64,000 bases of DNA from Sphaerolaimus hirsutus (lineage: Eukaryota > Nematoda > Chromadorea > Monhysterida > Sphaerolaimidae): contig OZ038450.1 in the NCBI GenBank assembly GCA_964036195.1, forward strand, positions 1,304,701 through 1,368,700, given 5' to 3'. A program made the position numbers and the translations under genes. Below the pieces are notes generated by a model, which searched no databases, was not told the origin of the DNA, and was given only the letters and a program-made list of their open reading frames with translations. Of the stretch, positions 10,856 to 23,149 are shown piece after piece. The first letter of the stretch is position 1. Each line of letters begins with the position of its first letter.

Positions 10856-13800
10856 ATGAAGTCTCAACAAAAACTGTCCTTTCCATCTCAGCATTGCACC
10901 TTAATCTCTGTCAACTCAGATGTCACAAAAATGTCACTGGAAACGTCTGACTGCCCACTGGTCAAATATAGATTTGCTAGCCCTGTACTATCTCCTTTTT
11001 GGGATGTTTCCAGGTGGTTTGGAGTGACTCACAAGTATGGCAACAGTACAGTTTATTGGATTTTTTGGGTGTACAGGTGTGAAAAATGCAGAATAATTTG
11101 TTTTTTTTTTATATCTTTATGTGGCAGTATGCAACCTGGATGACTGATAGCTATGCAACTTGGGTGACAAGTTGCTATGCAATTGTCTGAAATGAAATTC
11201 TTCAACAAATCTATTGTACATACACTGCTGTAAATGTGACACAGAAAAATTGTCACTAATCCAAAAAACATGGGAATTAAGAAACTTCTAAATGAATGAA
11301 ATCTGTTTGCTGAATAAATTTTAGAAATTAATGAATGAATATGTTGAAAATGAAGAATCTATAGGAGCTGCAGATGCTATTTTACAGATATTTAGGGTGT
11401 AAATACAAACTATTTTCTTATTCTTATATAAAATACCCATAGTATTTATTCTCACTTCTCCAAGTTGCATAGGTATTTCTATCAATAAATGAAGTCACTT
11501 GTTTTGCCTGGTAATGACCATTATCTTCCTCAGCGTTCTAATGAAAGTAAACAGTTGTGTTGCACTTCCCATGGCCATGCATGCTCTGGCGCAGGTTGGG
11601 GGGCTCAATCAGTTGACATATGACGTTGTGAACAGGCTCATTGTGATCTTGTTGGTTACTTGTTTGTTACATATTTATACGCTCTATTTTTTATACCGTA
11701 TTTCCTCGAATTACCCCCGGGGGGGTTACTTTTTCAGAGTGAAAATTTTGAGAGAAAAACGTGAAAAATGCAACAATAACCACCATTTATAAGTTTTTAC
11801 AGCCTTATATAAGGATGTAGATGGTATAAACGATGTTCTAACGCAACACAGTAAGTGTTTTGAACGTCTGTTATGCATTTTCTGGACCACAAATTCATAG
11901 TGCCCAATTTGAGGGGGGGTATTTCGAGGAAATACGGTACGTTACATTTTTATTGATTCAAACACGCTCCCTTGTAAAAAGTCATGTGATATGTCAAACA
12001 AATTTGACAAATGTGTTGAATGCTGTGTAAATATAAAGAATTAACAAACGGTTTCAGTGCTTCAGTTTCTTTATAAACTCCCTTGGTCCAACACTCGTAA
12101 ATTTCAAACGCGTGTCTAAAATTATCTGATTTTACAAACAAATCTGTTGTCAATCAGATGCGCACCTGACAGCGCATTTTTCTTCCCAGGTACTCTGCAT
12201 TGACGGTGTCAAATGCTGTGACTATTTGCTGGGTAAATGCAAAGATCGGTGACTATACAGAACGCTTGGATGAGGTCATTTCTAAAAGTGGGTTCCCTTT
12301 AACTTTTCTTGATGAATACCGTATATCCTCGTATGAGACCCCCCGCGATTGCTGGCACTGGCGCGCCCACCCGATTTTCCAACGTCGCTGCATGTGCATC
12401 TGAAGGGTGTGCTTCTAAAAGTACCGATCTACACAAAAATTGATAATCGCAATTCAAAGTTTGGAGTATGCAATTCCCACACATGAGTATTGGGTATGGG
12501 TACTTGGGGTATATTGTTGGTTATTGTTATGCATGGTATAGTGTTTGGGTGACAGTTGTGTTACTAGCTATATAAAATTTAGTAAATTGCTTCCATTGTA
12601 AATCAGTATTTTTAATGGTACAATTTGTGATGCGCATGAAGGTCGGTACCTTTAAAAGCACAAAATCAGATAGATGTAGATCGGTACTTTTACCCATAAT
12701 AAAAATGCACAAAATGAGTTTTTGCACTGAAAACTAACGATCTGACATCGGTACTTTTAGAAGCATAAAAAAGATTGTGCCGATTGGTACCTTGAAAAGT
12801 ACAATTTTGATAAAAGTGTGTAGATCAGTACTTTTAAAGATACAAAAGCTAAAAAAAAGTAGATTGGTACTTTTTAAATTACATTAACTGTATTTTGCTA
12901 TTTTTTTGTATTTTTCTACCCCCCATCTCTCGAAATCGGATTTCGCACCCCCGACATATCATATATTTTTTCAAGCGCGTTTTAATGGGGACCCCAAAAA
13001 TGGTCCTAACTCAAATTTCGAAAAATTTGTAGATCGGTACTTTTAGAAGCACACCCTTCATTTGGACATCCCTCCAAGAAACGTGAACAGAGTTGTTAAA
13101 AGTACTGAACTTTTTTCAAAGTATACGTAAACGTAAAGTACTTTAGCTTATTTTTGGCTATATATTTGCTTCTACCGTATTTCCTCGAATTACCCCCGGG
13201 GGGTTTATTTTTTCAGAGTGAAAGTTTTGAGAGAAAAATGTGAAAAATGCAACAATAACCACCATTTATAAGTTTTGACAGCCTTATATAAGGATGTAGA
13301 TTGTAAATATAATCGATGTTTTAACGTAACACAGTACCGTAAGTGTTTTGAACGTCTGTTATGCATTTCCCGGACCACAGATTCATAGTGCCCATTTTGA
13401 GGGTGGGTATTTCGAGGGGGGGGGGTTCGAGGAAATACGGTATACCCATTTTCAGCATATTTTCTCCCTTTTCCCTTCTATACCTTGAAAAACGTATTTA
13501 AAAATATATTTTCTGTATTCGAGTACTTTCAAATAATATACGTAAATGTGAGTACAGTAACTTTTCGGAGGAAACGTAAACGTATTTACTCTGTACTCTA
13601 GTACCTATACGTATTTATAGAGTAAAAGTAAATACGTTTCAACAACTATGCGCGTGAAGCCGAAATCTGAGTTGACGCACGTGTCTTAACTAGTGTGCCA
13701 ATAGCAAATTATCACCAATGTTTAAATGAAAAAATTATGAACATGTTTTTTTTTGCAGACAACCTCAATATTGTGTTATGGCGGAAGAAAATAAAACGGT

Positions 13801-16800
13801 TTGTCATTGTTTACACAGCGATTGCCCTAGTGGTTCCAGGTGCTCAATGGATAATCGGAATCCTGATAATGAGGGTTTTTTATGATAATCCAAAGATCTA
13901 CATTCTACTGCCGCTCCGCTCTTTTGGCTACCGGTCGGGTGTGCCACTTTTTGTGGATAGCGTGTTCTTTTGGCACTAATCGAGTGTTCTCGTATTTTCC
14001 TGGTGACCATGATGCCATGATTTGAATCGGGGCCGTGCCACTGCGGAAAATAAGCCCCTGATAGCTTCTTACACATTTCGTATGCAAACAATGCACACTA
14101 GACATTCTTCCAAAATTGTGCAAGCTGCCTCGCGATGCTGGCTCTTTCACACTCATCAGTGTCCTTGTGTAGTAGTTGAATGAAAAATATGTAGTAAGTT
14201 CAATCAACTACTACACTTGTGACAGCATAGTTGTTGAAACGTATTTACTTTTACCCGATAAATATGTATACTCGAGTACAGAGTAAATACGTTTACGTTT
14301 CCTCAAAAAAAAGTTTCTGTGCTCACATTTACATATACTTTTTGAAAGTACTCAAATACAGAAAACCGACGTTTATATAGTTTTTTAAAGGCATAGGGGG
14401 AAAAGGGAGAATACCGTACTTCTTCCAATAGAAGGGCGGATCTCCAATAAAAGGGATTCTCCAATAGAAGGTACATTTTTTCCACTTAATTTGGGCCGCG
14501 AAATAAATAGAAGGGCGGTCTCCAATAGAAGGTATACAAAATGCTGGAATTGTGCCAAATGAATTAAAAATAAAAGATATCGGCGGACGCTGTATGCTCC
14601 GCTTTGGTCCATTTATTTTGTGCTATTTTATTATAAAATGTTGAATGAACTCTATGTATCGTCATTCTATGAACTGTCTGCTACATAACGCTTTGAAAAA
14701 CCTTGGCAGAACTTTAAAAATTATGGCTGAAAAGTTGACGAAAAAAATAGAAGGGCGGTCTCCAACAGAAGGGCGTGGGGAAAAAGTTGACGAAAAAAGT
14801 AGAAAAGCGCCCTTCTATTAGAAGAAATACGGTATGGTAAAAATAGCGGAAACTAATCTAAAATGGGTATAAAAGCAAATACCTATATTTATAGCCAAAA
14901 AGTGCTTATGAAAATTGCTTGGCAAACAGTTACGACAATGAGTTATTTTGAGCGAAAATTTTGGCGAAAATTCTCAAAAGTACTCACGTTTACGTTTTCT
15001 GGGAGAAAAAGTACGTTTACTCACGTTTAATCATGATTAAAAGTAGAAAAATTTTACTTCACGTTTCCTGTACTCAGGGCGGTTAGTAAAAAATATATTT
15101 ATACTAAAACGTTTATGTAGACTTTGAAAAAAGTTCGGTACTTTTAACAATTCTGTGCGACAGCGCCATATTCAAGTGTGTGAAAACTTATTTTGCATTT
15201 CAAATGAACCATCACAATTTTTGATACTTACCGTATTTGCTCGAAATACACCCCCCTCGAAATACCCCTCGTCTCGAAATACCTCCCCTCAAAATGGACA
15301 CAATGAATTTATTAGCCCCCCTCGAAATACCCCCCCCCCATACTTACTGTAAACAGAACGTACGTGATAAAAGCTACGGTTTGTGATCCGGAGTCCGGAC
15401 AATGCAGAACTGACGTTAAAAACAATGACTGTGTTACGTTAGAACCTGTTTTACACCCTCTACATACCGTATTTGCTTGAATAACCCCCCTGGGCGATTA
15501 TTATTTCGTCAGAATTTTTTGAGGGGGGATCATTCAAAAAGGAATTATTCGATGGAGAAATTGTTATTTCGTCAAAGTTTTCAAGCATTTTTCTATCACT
15601 TCATTATGAAAACTAGGTATGCTTTGTTAACAAGATAACCTCACATTTTTGTTCAAAGTGCACACAACAAATTTATCAAATGCCTAAAATTCATATTCAA
15701 CGGCATCAGCGTCAGCGTACATTCATTGTATACAATGTGTACACATGACTAGTGATGGAATGGCGCCATGGCGCTGGCGCCATTTGAGGGCGCCAAAGGG
15801 CGCCGCGCCATGGCGCCATTGGCGCTTGGCGCCCTTTTTCTGTGGCGCCCTTGGCGCCTGGCGCCCACATTCTGAAAGGCGCCATGGCGCCCTTTTTCCG
15901 TGGCGCCCTTGGCGCCTGGCGCCCTGCTTTAGAAGGGCGCCAAAAAGGCGACAGCAGGGTTTCAAGGTAAGTACTGTGTAAATGAAAAAATAATGAAAAA
16001 CGCATCCGTGGATGATCTAAAGTTGCCAGAAAAATGGACGAAGTGGTGTGAGTGGGTGGAAATCTTTCGTCCAACGTTTCATCAGATGTGTCTGACGGAT
16101 CAGAAGACAAGAATGATGGACCGTCGAACTTGCAAAATTATAAAAAAGGATTCAAATCGCCGCAATTCCGTTTTTGACAATTTCAGGGAAACATTGATTG
16201 GAAAAGCCTATTTGACGTGAATGGATTGTAATCCAATTTCCATTGTGTTTAAATTCATGGATTTTATTGAACATTTTTTGTTGCGAGATGTGTTTTTGTT
16301 CATTACATCGTGGAGAATGCGAATTAAGACGTGAATGCGTGTACCACGGTGCTGTAGCAACATTTAGCACATGCAGGGTGTTGTAGGCACTTATTTATCC
16401 TGGCGCCCTTGGCGCCTGGCGCCCTTTTTTTCTAAATGGCGCCATGGCGCCCTTGGCGCTTGGCGCCCTCTTTCCGTGGCGCCCCTGGCGCCTGGCGCTC
16501 ACTTTCCGAATGGCGCCATGGCGCCCTTGGCGCCTGGCGCCCTTTTTCTGTGGCGCCCTTGGCGCTTGGCGCCCACTTTCCGAATAGCGCCATGGCGCCC
16601 TTGGCGCCTGGCGCCATTTTTTCTGGCGCTTTTCCATCACTACACATGACATACACCTGTATTTTTGTTCCTCGATGGTACCCACATTCCATTGCATTGC
16701 TGCAACCCGGATGTACTGCATTTCCATTCTATGAATCAAACCAGGGGCCAGTTCCGCAAGTGGAAAAGTTAAGAGTTAAAACTTAAGAGTTGAGTAAAAT

Positions 16801-19800
16801 GACAAATGCCAAGTTATGAGTAAAGTTAAGAGTTAAGAGTTGAGTAGAACGACAAATGATTTTACGCAACTCTTAACTCTTAACTTTACTCATAACGTGC
16901 CATTTGTCATTTTACTCAACTCTTAAGTTTTAACTCTTAACTTTTCCACTTGCGGAACTGGCCCCTGACGGAGCTATTTTACTTGGTCTGGCTTCATCAA
17001 TTGTTTTTAAAGAAGTGCTGTGTTTTTAGGCCATTCGTGGGGGGATTATTCAAGTGGGGGTTTATTGTTTCCTCACGCATCTGACAGGGGGGATAATTGA
17101 AGGGGGAATTATTCAAGCAAATACGGTACTTATGTAAGTTTCTAGACTCTTATAAATGGTGCTTATCGTTGCATTTTTCGACGTCAGCGTATTTACGTTA
17201 AAAACAACATTTTAGTACTGAGAGTTCAAAAAATTTCTGGTGAAATAATAAGCCCCCATCTTGAAATACCCCCTCGTTTAACCCCCGCCCCCCTCAAAAA
17301 TCTCACTCTGAAACAATCACCCCCGGGGATATTTCGAGGAAATGCGGTATATGGCTTCAGAAGTTAGTGCCTATTTCGCTTTACATTTGTTCATGCAAAT
17401 CTGATTTTTATTGTTTGTATCATAGATCTCTGATTTCATAGAAATGCACATTCCTGCATCCCATCCTGTTGTACATTGGCCGAATTTGATGCCCTTCGAG
17501 TATGTTGGGGTTTAGGGTCTGGGCTATGATGAATTGTTTTGGTTTGCTCGAATAATCCCCCAGTCCCGAGATAAGGGGGGTCTATAAAAAGGTGGTCCTT
17601 TTGCATGGATGATCTGCACATTGACTTTGAAGCCAAATAACTAGTGATGTAAAAGAGCCATGGCGCTGACGCCTGGCGCTAGCGCCAAACCAAAAAGCGC
17701 CATGGCGCTTTTGGCGCTTGGCGCCTTTTTGCCGTGGCGCCATTGGCGCTTGGCGCCGAGACCTCCAAAAGCGCCATGGCGCTTTTGGCGCTTGGCGCTA
17801 TAATGCCGTGGTGCCATTGGCGCTTGGCGCACACACTTTGAAAAGCGCCAAAAAAGCGCCATATTTACCATCTGTGTACGATTTCGATAGGTGGCATCAA
17901 ATATGCCACCAAAATATGAGATGATTGTTTTTTTGTTCCATACAATTTTTCCATCGCCTAAAATTATGGTTTAAACATCCAAATTTCATTGATATAAATA
18001 TAAATAGCACAACTTCACTTACTTGAAAAGAGTAACCTACTGAAACTTTCTGCATTCAGAATAAAACTGCCTTATATAGCATGCTGAATGTACACTTTTG
18101 TTTACATTCTATCTATCATATCACATTTATTTTTCTGAAATTCATTTCTAGAATGCTTATCAGATCTGAGTAAAAAAACGTGCTCCATCACACCACTTTT
18201 TATTTACCCTATATCCTTTAATAATCCCCCGAATAACTCCCCCTGTTGGCCATGTGAGGACAAAATACGCCCCCTTGAATAACTCCCCCATCTGGGTATT
18301 TGATTTCTACCTATATCCACAATGTGCATTTGAATGATTTGGATGCCAATGAAGACAAAGTTTTGCATGCACACCTTGTTTTTGTTGTCGTTGAACTATC
18401 AAATACCTGAATTACATAATTTATGGAATGCATTAATGCAATGAATAAAGTGCAAGTTCCGAGGAAAACATAACACCCCCTAGAAGAACACCCCCCTCCA
18501 AAACTTCTGATGAAATAATTACCGGGGTCTTATTTGGGATATACGGTACTTGCGTTCACTACGAGTAAATTTTTTGCACAAATTTTCAATCACCTTCATT
18601 TATCAAGTTGAGGAACAGCTTTGTGTATTTAGCATCCAGTTGGATCCATATACCATGTAACTTTAGATATTGATGTAAATACATGGCTAATGAAAAATCA
18701 ACCAAGAAATTTTTGGCGCTGGCGCTATTGGCGCTTGGCGCCATTGTCCTCTGGCGCCATTGGCGCTTGGCGCTACTGTCTGGAAAAGCGCCATGGCGCT
18801 TTTGGCGCTTAGCGCTAAAATCGTGTGGCGCCATTGGCGCTTGGCGCCGCAATGGGAAAAGTGCCATGGCGCTTTTGGCGCTTGGCGCCGAAACTCTGGC
18901 GCTTTTTACATCACTACAAATAACTCAGCCATTTCTGGGCCAATTCGGATTGTTCAACACTTATCAGGACAACCTGCAGATTCGATTTTTGTGGTCGATT
19001 TAGTGATGTCTTAATTCCGTATGCCGATTTGACGTGGTTTTTAAACATGAAAAAAAATCGTAATAATAATTTTTCAATAGGGTTTTTCTGAAGGTGCTAT
19101 CATATACTTCAGACAAAAAGATTAAATCAGGCCAAAAATTATTTCATTATATCTTTCCAGTCAAAAGTTACAGCACTTCAAACTTCCACCTCCAAACCAT
19201 AAATATAAATTACCACATGCAAGTTCAAAACTCTACATCTCCGCCATTTCTCAGCCGATTTGCACCTATGAATGCTCATAATGACCTGTAGATTTCATTT
19301 TTATATTTCGATTATCTGTGTGCACTTTTCTTCATGTGGTTATTTTATGAGCAGGAAGCGAAAGTTCAAAGTGCTATCACTTGAGATTGGAGAAAGATAT
19401 AGAACTCATTTTTGTTTTATATGAATTCTCGTTGTCTTAAGTATATGATCGCATCTTCAGAAAAAAATTATTTTTCATGTTCAAAAACCGGGTCAAATCG
19501 GCATACAGAATTTAGACATCACTAATCCAACAACAAAAATTGAATCTGCAGGTTGTCCTGATCATTTGAGGTGTTAAACGATCCGAATTGGCCCAGAAAT
19601 AAGCGAGTTGTTCAGCTTCAAAGTCAATGTGCAGATCATCCATGCAAAAGGACCACCTTTTTATAGACCCCCCTTATCTCGGGACTGGGGGATTATTCGT
19701 GCAAACCAAAACAATTCGTCATAGCCCAGACCCCAAACCCCAACGTACCTACTCGAACGGCATAAAAATCGGCCAATGTACAACAGAATGGGATGCAGAA

Positions 19801-22416
19801 ATGTGCATTACTATGAGATCGCAAAAGTATAAGAAACTTAGTTTACACCCTAATATTATCAGCAATAATAATCATTGGGGTTTCCACATTGTCAGGGCGT
19901 AGCCAAGGGTGGGGGCGGAGGGGGGCAACGCCCTCCCACCGTGTGAGTGTAGGAAGATGCACCGTATAGTCATTACCGGCACCGATTTTTTGGGTGATTT
20001 GTATAATTTTGCGCGTCAGTTTCTGAAGTTGTCTACTTCGAACACGCTTCTGGTTCTGGGAACTTTATGCAAACAACTGCTTGATGTATATTCTTTCTAA
20101 CATATGGATTTGTTATGCACTGATACACTCTGCTCTCGACTCTCTGTCTAGGGATATAACACAAATTGTTGAGGAAAAATGCCCAATGAAAAAGGTTGGA
20201 TGTAAAATTGTGTTTACATGAGTGTCTATGGGAATGCTCAAAATTTGGAAAATGTATTCTAGTTACCGTATTTCCTCGAAATACCCCCCCTCGAAATACC
20301 CCCCCTCAAAATGGACACTATGAACTTATAAACCCCCCCCTCGAAATACCCCCCCCCAATTTAGTGTATAGAGAATGTAAATGACAAAGGCTGCGGTTTG
20401 TCATCTGGGTAATGCAAAACACACGTTAAAAACGATGACTCTGTTAATGTGAGAAGAGTGATTATACGTCTACACACTTATACAAGTCTTTAGAGTCTTA
20501 CAAATGGGGATTTTTGTTGCATTTTCGACGTCTGCGTACGTTTCAGACGACAATTTAGTACTTGGTTTTCAAAAAATTTCTGGCGAAATAATAAGCCCCC
20601 CCCTCGAACCCCCCCCCCTCGTTTAACCCCCCCCCCTCAAAATTCTCACTCTGAAACAATAAACCCCCCGGGGGTATTTCGAGGAAATACGGTAGATATG
20701 TTTTCAGCCACTGGACACAGAGATGAAATGTCGCATGAAGGCAATAGTGAAAGCTGCTGAAACACTGGAGCAAATTTATGAGTGGCCACTAATGTCAATG
20801 ATGTGTATTTGCTTCCTCACGTCTATCCTGATAGTGTTCTTTCAGCTGCAAACTGTCTTGCATTCCGATATGTACGACAACTCTGGAAATACTTTGGCTG
20901 TTGTTAGATAAATATTTGACATTTTTGAACTATCTGAATCCTGACAAAACCTTTCTACGGATATTTTCAGATAATGCAGCTGTTTTGGCTGCTCCTCATG
21001 CTATTTCCAATAGTTACTGTAATTGAAATTTCTCATGGGGCTGGAAAGAAGGTGAGTCATATGCATGGGTAAAATTCAATTCCTTCTTCACAAAGTGGCA
21101 TGGTGATGCTATTGCTTATCACCAAGTTGTGTAATCAGATGTGATTTATACTGCTTGCCACATGTCAACAACACATGGTAATATGCAATTGGTGGGTGAG
21201 ATAGTCAAACAGTGATTTGGTAGGGAAAGCCCCCTCCCACCATCTGATTGCTGTCTATCCACCTCGAGGGAATTTCTCCATAAGAGTATACAGTGTAAAA
21301 AGAATGTGTACTCAGGAAAATGAGTACAATGAGGGAAAATATGATTATAAAATCTGTAGACCCACTTATGCACTTTTTCAGCTAATTTTGTGTCCTAAAC
21401 ACCTAAGAAAGCTTTTCCATTCACTCCCACCTAGACACCCAGATTACACTATGAATGTAAATAGCTGCATTTGGACAGTGTCAAGTCACTGGAGTATAAC
21501 CAACTTAACACGTCTAAATACTAACACACTTTTCCTCCCAGGTGAAACAATTCACAACACATCTCCACTACCTGCTGGGGGAGGTGACTGACAGTGAAAT
21601 AAAGGTTAATTTAACTGCAAAATAAATAGTATTTATTGTGCTTCCCTGAATGTTGTTAGAATAAATATTTCAGGAGTTTATTGGATGGATGTCAGAAGCA
21701 GCTTCTCAAGGTGACCTGCCCCTCAATGCTGCAGGTTTCTTTGATGTGAACCGCAGTGCTGTGATCACAGTGAGTATAAATAATTGAAAAATTGGACTAG
21801 CTTCATTTTTAAAATAAGAAAACCTCTACCTTTTCAACTTCTACCAGCAAATTTTGAATTCATGATAGGTAACTGAGGTAAATAAAAATCATACAAATTT
21901 CCTGGTAATTGACAGGTGATGGTAATTGACAAGAGACCAATTTTACGTTAAATACTTAAGCATCTGATTCTAAATATTGTCCAAAAATACTGATAACACT
22001 TACTGATACTGATACTGATAAGTGCCCTCACTTGAAGAATTCCCCCCTTGATTAGTTCACTACTCAAAAATAATTCCCCGGGGGAATAAATTGAGTAAAT
22101 ATGGTACATTGAACATGACCGGACACCATATGATCCAATATACATATTTCAGCTTAAAGAGAACGACAAAAAATTTGGTCTGATGCATTACATTGCTCTC
22201 ACTGAATGACCATGGGTGAATTTGAAGCAAAATTTCACACATCATTTTTTAAATCAAAATACGGCAACATTTTCTGTATAACAAACTGTGTGATGTGTAC
22301 CGCACCGAACCCTCCCTCAGGTGATCTCGACAGTAACCACTTACGTGATAGTTTTACTGCAAATGCCTGGCGGTTCCCAACGGAAGTATGAAGCTGTGAA
22401 CGGGACGCAGGGGTGA
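10856..22416 (+). CDS. Gustatory-receptor-like (GRL) seven-transmembrane protein
   Basis: Ten exons fit in phase: 10856-11076, 11534-11665, 12190-12287, 13759-13938, 19970-20085, 20708-20902, 20971-21051, 21542-21604, 21674-21769 and 22321-22416, giving 425 codons plus TGA. The length matches the 7tm_7 gustatory receptor family, chemosensory membrane channels with an intracellular N-terminus. Hydrophobic segments are visible: TVYWIFWVYSVLM, RLIVILLVTCLYSALTV, FVIVYTAIALVVPG, then WPLMSMMCICFLTSILIVFF, IMQLFWLLLMLFPIVTVI, and TM7 with VTTYVIVLLQM, which matches the family's C-terminal TY(x5)Q motif. The first ATG opens exon 1. Least certain is the border between exons 4 and 5: the acceptor at 13 bases of weak tract before 19970 could instead be CGTCAG/TTT at about 20030 paired with a donor at 13875. 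Poly(A) signal AATAAA at 22643. No frameshift or stop is seen. The ligand is unknown. Confidence 0.8.
11694..11939. repeat. TACCGTATTTCCTCGAA fold-back element
   Basis: TACCGTATTTCCTCGAATTA at the left and GGTATTTCGAGGAAATACGGTA at the right are inverted copies around a 200-bp interior with TTATATAAGGATGTAGA. A near-identical relative is at 13173-13442. Confidence 0.85.
13088..13650. mobile_element. hAT-like CAGAGTTGTTAAAA element with a nested TACCGTATTT element
   Basis: Left end CAGAGTTGTTAAAAGTACTG, right end inverted as GTTTCAACAACTATG. Flanks AACGTGAA and CGCGTGAA agree at six of eight bases, an aged TSD. A complete TACCGTATTTCCTCGAA element occupies 13173-13442 inside it. Confidence 0.65.
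14226..15155. mobile_element. hAT-like CATAGTTGTTGAAA element with nested insert
   Basis: The left end CATAGTTGTTGAAACG is matched by inverted ACTTTTAACAATTCTG at the right. Flanking 8-mers TGTGACAG (14218-14225) and TGCGACAG (15156-15163) match at seven of eight bases. Inside, about 14412-14834 is a separate fold-back of CCAATAGAAGGGCG units with TACCGTACTT and AAATACGGTA ends. Confidence 0.7.
15229..15740. repeat. Clustered TACCGTATTT-type element ends
   Basis: A left end TACCGTATTTGCTCGAAATA near 15230 is followed at about 15466 by a second left end TACCGTATTTGCTTGAATAA. Right ends resume at about 17085-17128 and 17265-17349, after the intervening elements. I read these as elements split by later insertions. 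Confidence 0.55.
15750..16642. mobile_element. GGCGCC-array hAT element, copy 1
   Basis: Begins TAGTGATGG and ends CCATCACTA, with the perfect 8-bp TSD CACATGAC at 15742-15749 and 16643-16650. Both ends are blocks of repeated GGCGCC and GGCGCTTGGCGCC units with GCGCCATGGCGC palindromes. The 440-bp interior (15955-16395) is shared with copy 3. Long apparent open frames across the arrays are low-complexity artefacts of the repeat. Confidence 0.9.
16742..16967. repeat. CAGGGGCCAGTTCCGCAAGT fold-back element
   Basis: An almost perfect palindrome: CAGGGGCCAGTTCCGCAAGT at the left, inverted at the right, with TTAAGAGTTAAGAGTTGAG repeats between. A longer relative is at 53171-53838 and a shorter one at 62465-62570. 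No clear TSD. Confidence 0.8.
17642..18916. mobile_element. GGCGCC-array hAT element, copy 2
   Basis: Begins TAGTGATGTAAAAG and ends CTTTTTACATCACTA, with the perfect 8-bp TSD CAAATAAC at 17634-17641 and 18917-18924. The GCGCC arrays are at 17655-17860 and 18710-18910. The interior is largely occupied by a nested C/G-tract fold-back at about 18207-18547. Confidence 0.9.
18925..19640. repeat. Inverted repeat segment flanking GGCGCC copy 2
   Basis: The segment around 18925-19080 (with CAGGACAACCTGCAGATTC) is present in inverted form at about 19490-19600. The region 19618-19745 is an inverted copy of about 17450-17633, including AAAAGGACCACC. Copy 2 therefore sits inside an older, larger palindromic element of about 2.3 kb. 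No coding content. Confidence 0.7.
20264..20694. repeat. TACCGTATTTCCTCGAA fold-back element
   Basis: Perfect terminal inverted repeat: TACCGTATTTCCTCGAAATA and its complement. Several C-tract units at the left mirror G-tract units at the right. It fills the intron just upstream of receptor exon 6. Confidence 0.85.
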
Positions 22417-22642
22417 TCATTGGAGATAATTTTTTGTGTGTTGTTTTTTGATGTTCTGAAATGCTTCTTGAGTTGACCTATTACATTTTTTCGGGTTTCA
22501 TTGAGTTGACATAGACGAGAAAAGTCAGTTTGTAGGATTATGCATTCATTCTGGACAATTTTGTACTGTGAATTTAATTTGGCCACTAAAGTTGGCGTTG
22601 GGATTTATTTCTGATTCATTGTGTTGAATATTTTTGAATATC

Positions 22643-22648
22643 AATAAA
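22643..22648 (+). terminator. Poly(A) signal of the receptor-like gene
   Basis: AATAAA about 230 bp after the TGA. It is the first canonical hexamer downstream of the stop. Confidence 0.55.
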
Positions 22649-22737
22649 ATTATCATCTTTTCATTTGTCTTGATGACAAAAAATTTATTGTGTCATATAA
22701 ATGAGGCGTACTCAAACAAGAGGTTTAAATGCAAAAG

Positions 22738-23149
22738 TACCGTATTTCTTCGATTTTATTGACCGTCAATGTATTGTTTCATAAGCCATTTTTGGGGGCA
22801 ATGTAAACGAGCACGGCAAAGTGAATGAACATGGCAATGTATATTCCACATTGTATTTTTCATGTGCTTTTCTTAATTAGATATGAATGTGGAATAAGTA
22901 TAATAAAAACTACACTTCGCGTTCATCATAAATTAGGTAAATTTTCGCAGTAGTAGAGTCGTTAGACTCCTTAAAGCGGCAAACATATTTATAAAAAAAA
23001 GTGATGAATAAGATAACGTAACATAAATATTTTCATACACCAATGTATTCGAACATGGCAATGTATTTTTCGGATGCCCCACAGACCCGACAATGTAAAC
23101 GAGCAAGGCAATGTAAATGAACAGTCAATAAAATCGAAGAAATACGGTA
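22738..23149. repeat. TACCGTATTTCTTCGATTTTA fold-back element
   Basis: Long terminal inverted repeats: TACCGTATTTCTTCGATTTT at the left and its complement at the right. Inner GGCAATGTAAACGAGCA motifs are repeated. Shares only the TACCGTATTT start with the other families. Confidence 0.85.

Larger units (their letters stand above)
11077..22320 (+). other. Receptor-like gene introns, repeat-rich
   Basis: Introns lie between the listed exons. Intron 3 (12288-13758) holds nested elements at 13088-13650. Intron 4 (13939-19969) is 6 kb and carries three hAT elements and several TACCGTATTT-type sequences. Intron 5 holds the fold-back 20264-20694, ending 13 bp before exon 6. Intron 9 (21770-22320) has a partial element near 22025-22110 and otherwise AT-rich DNA. 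Confidence 0.65.

Noticed and set aside
15712-16110. Minus-strand 132-residue open frame and similar long frames across GGCGCC arrays (also 16395-16786, 27429-27860, 28029-28596, 34096-34596)
   Set aside because: They run through the tandem GGCGCC units in several frames and on both strands at once, giving repeated A-P-W-R-x-A-P peptides. That is a low-complexity artefact of the transposon ends.
20974-21051. ATG followed by a hydrophobic stretch, at first read as the signal peptide of a secreted protein
   Set aside because: An acceptor lies directly before it, the preceding exon joins in phase, and the joined product matches TM6 of the receptor-like gene.
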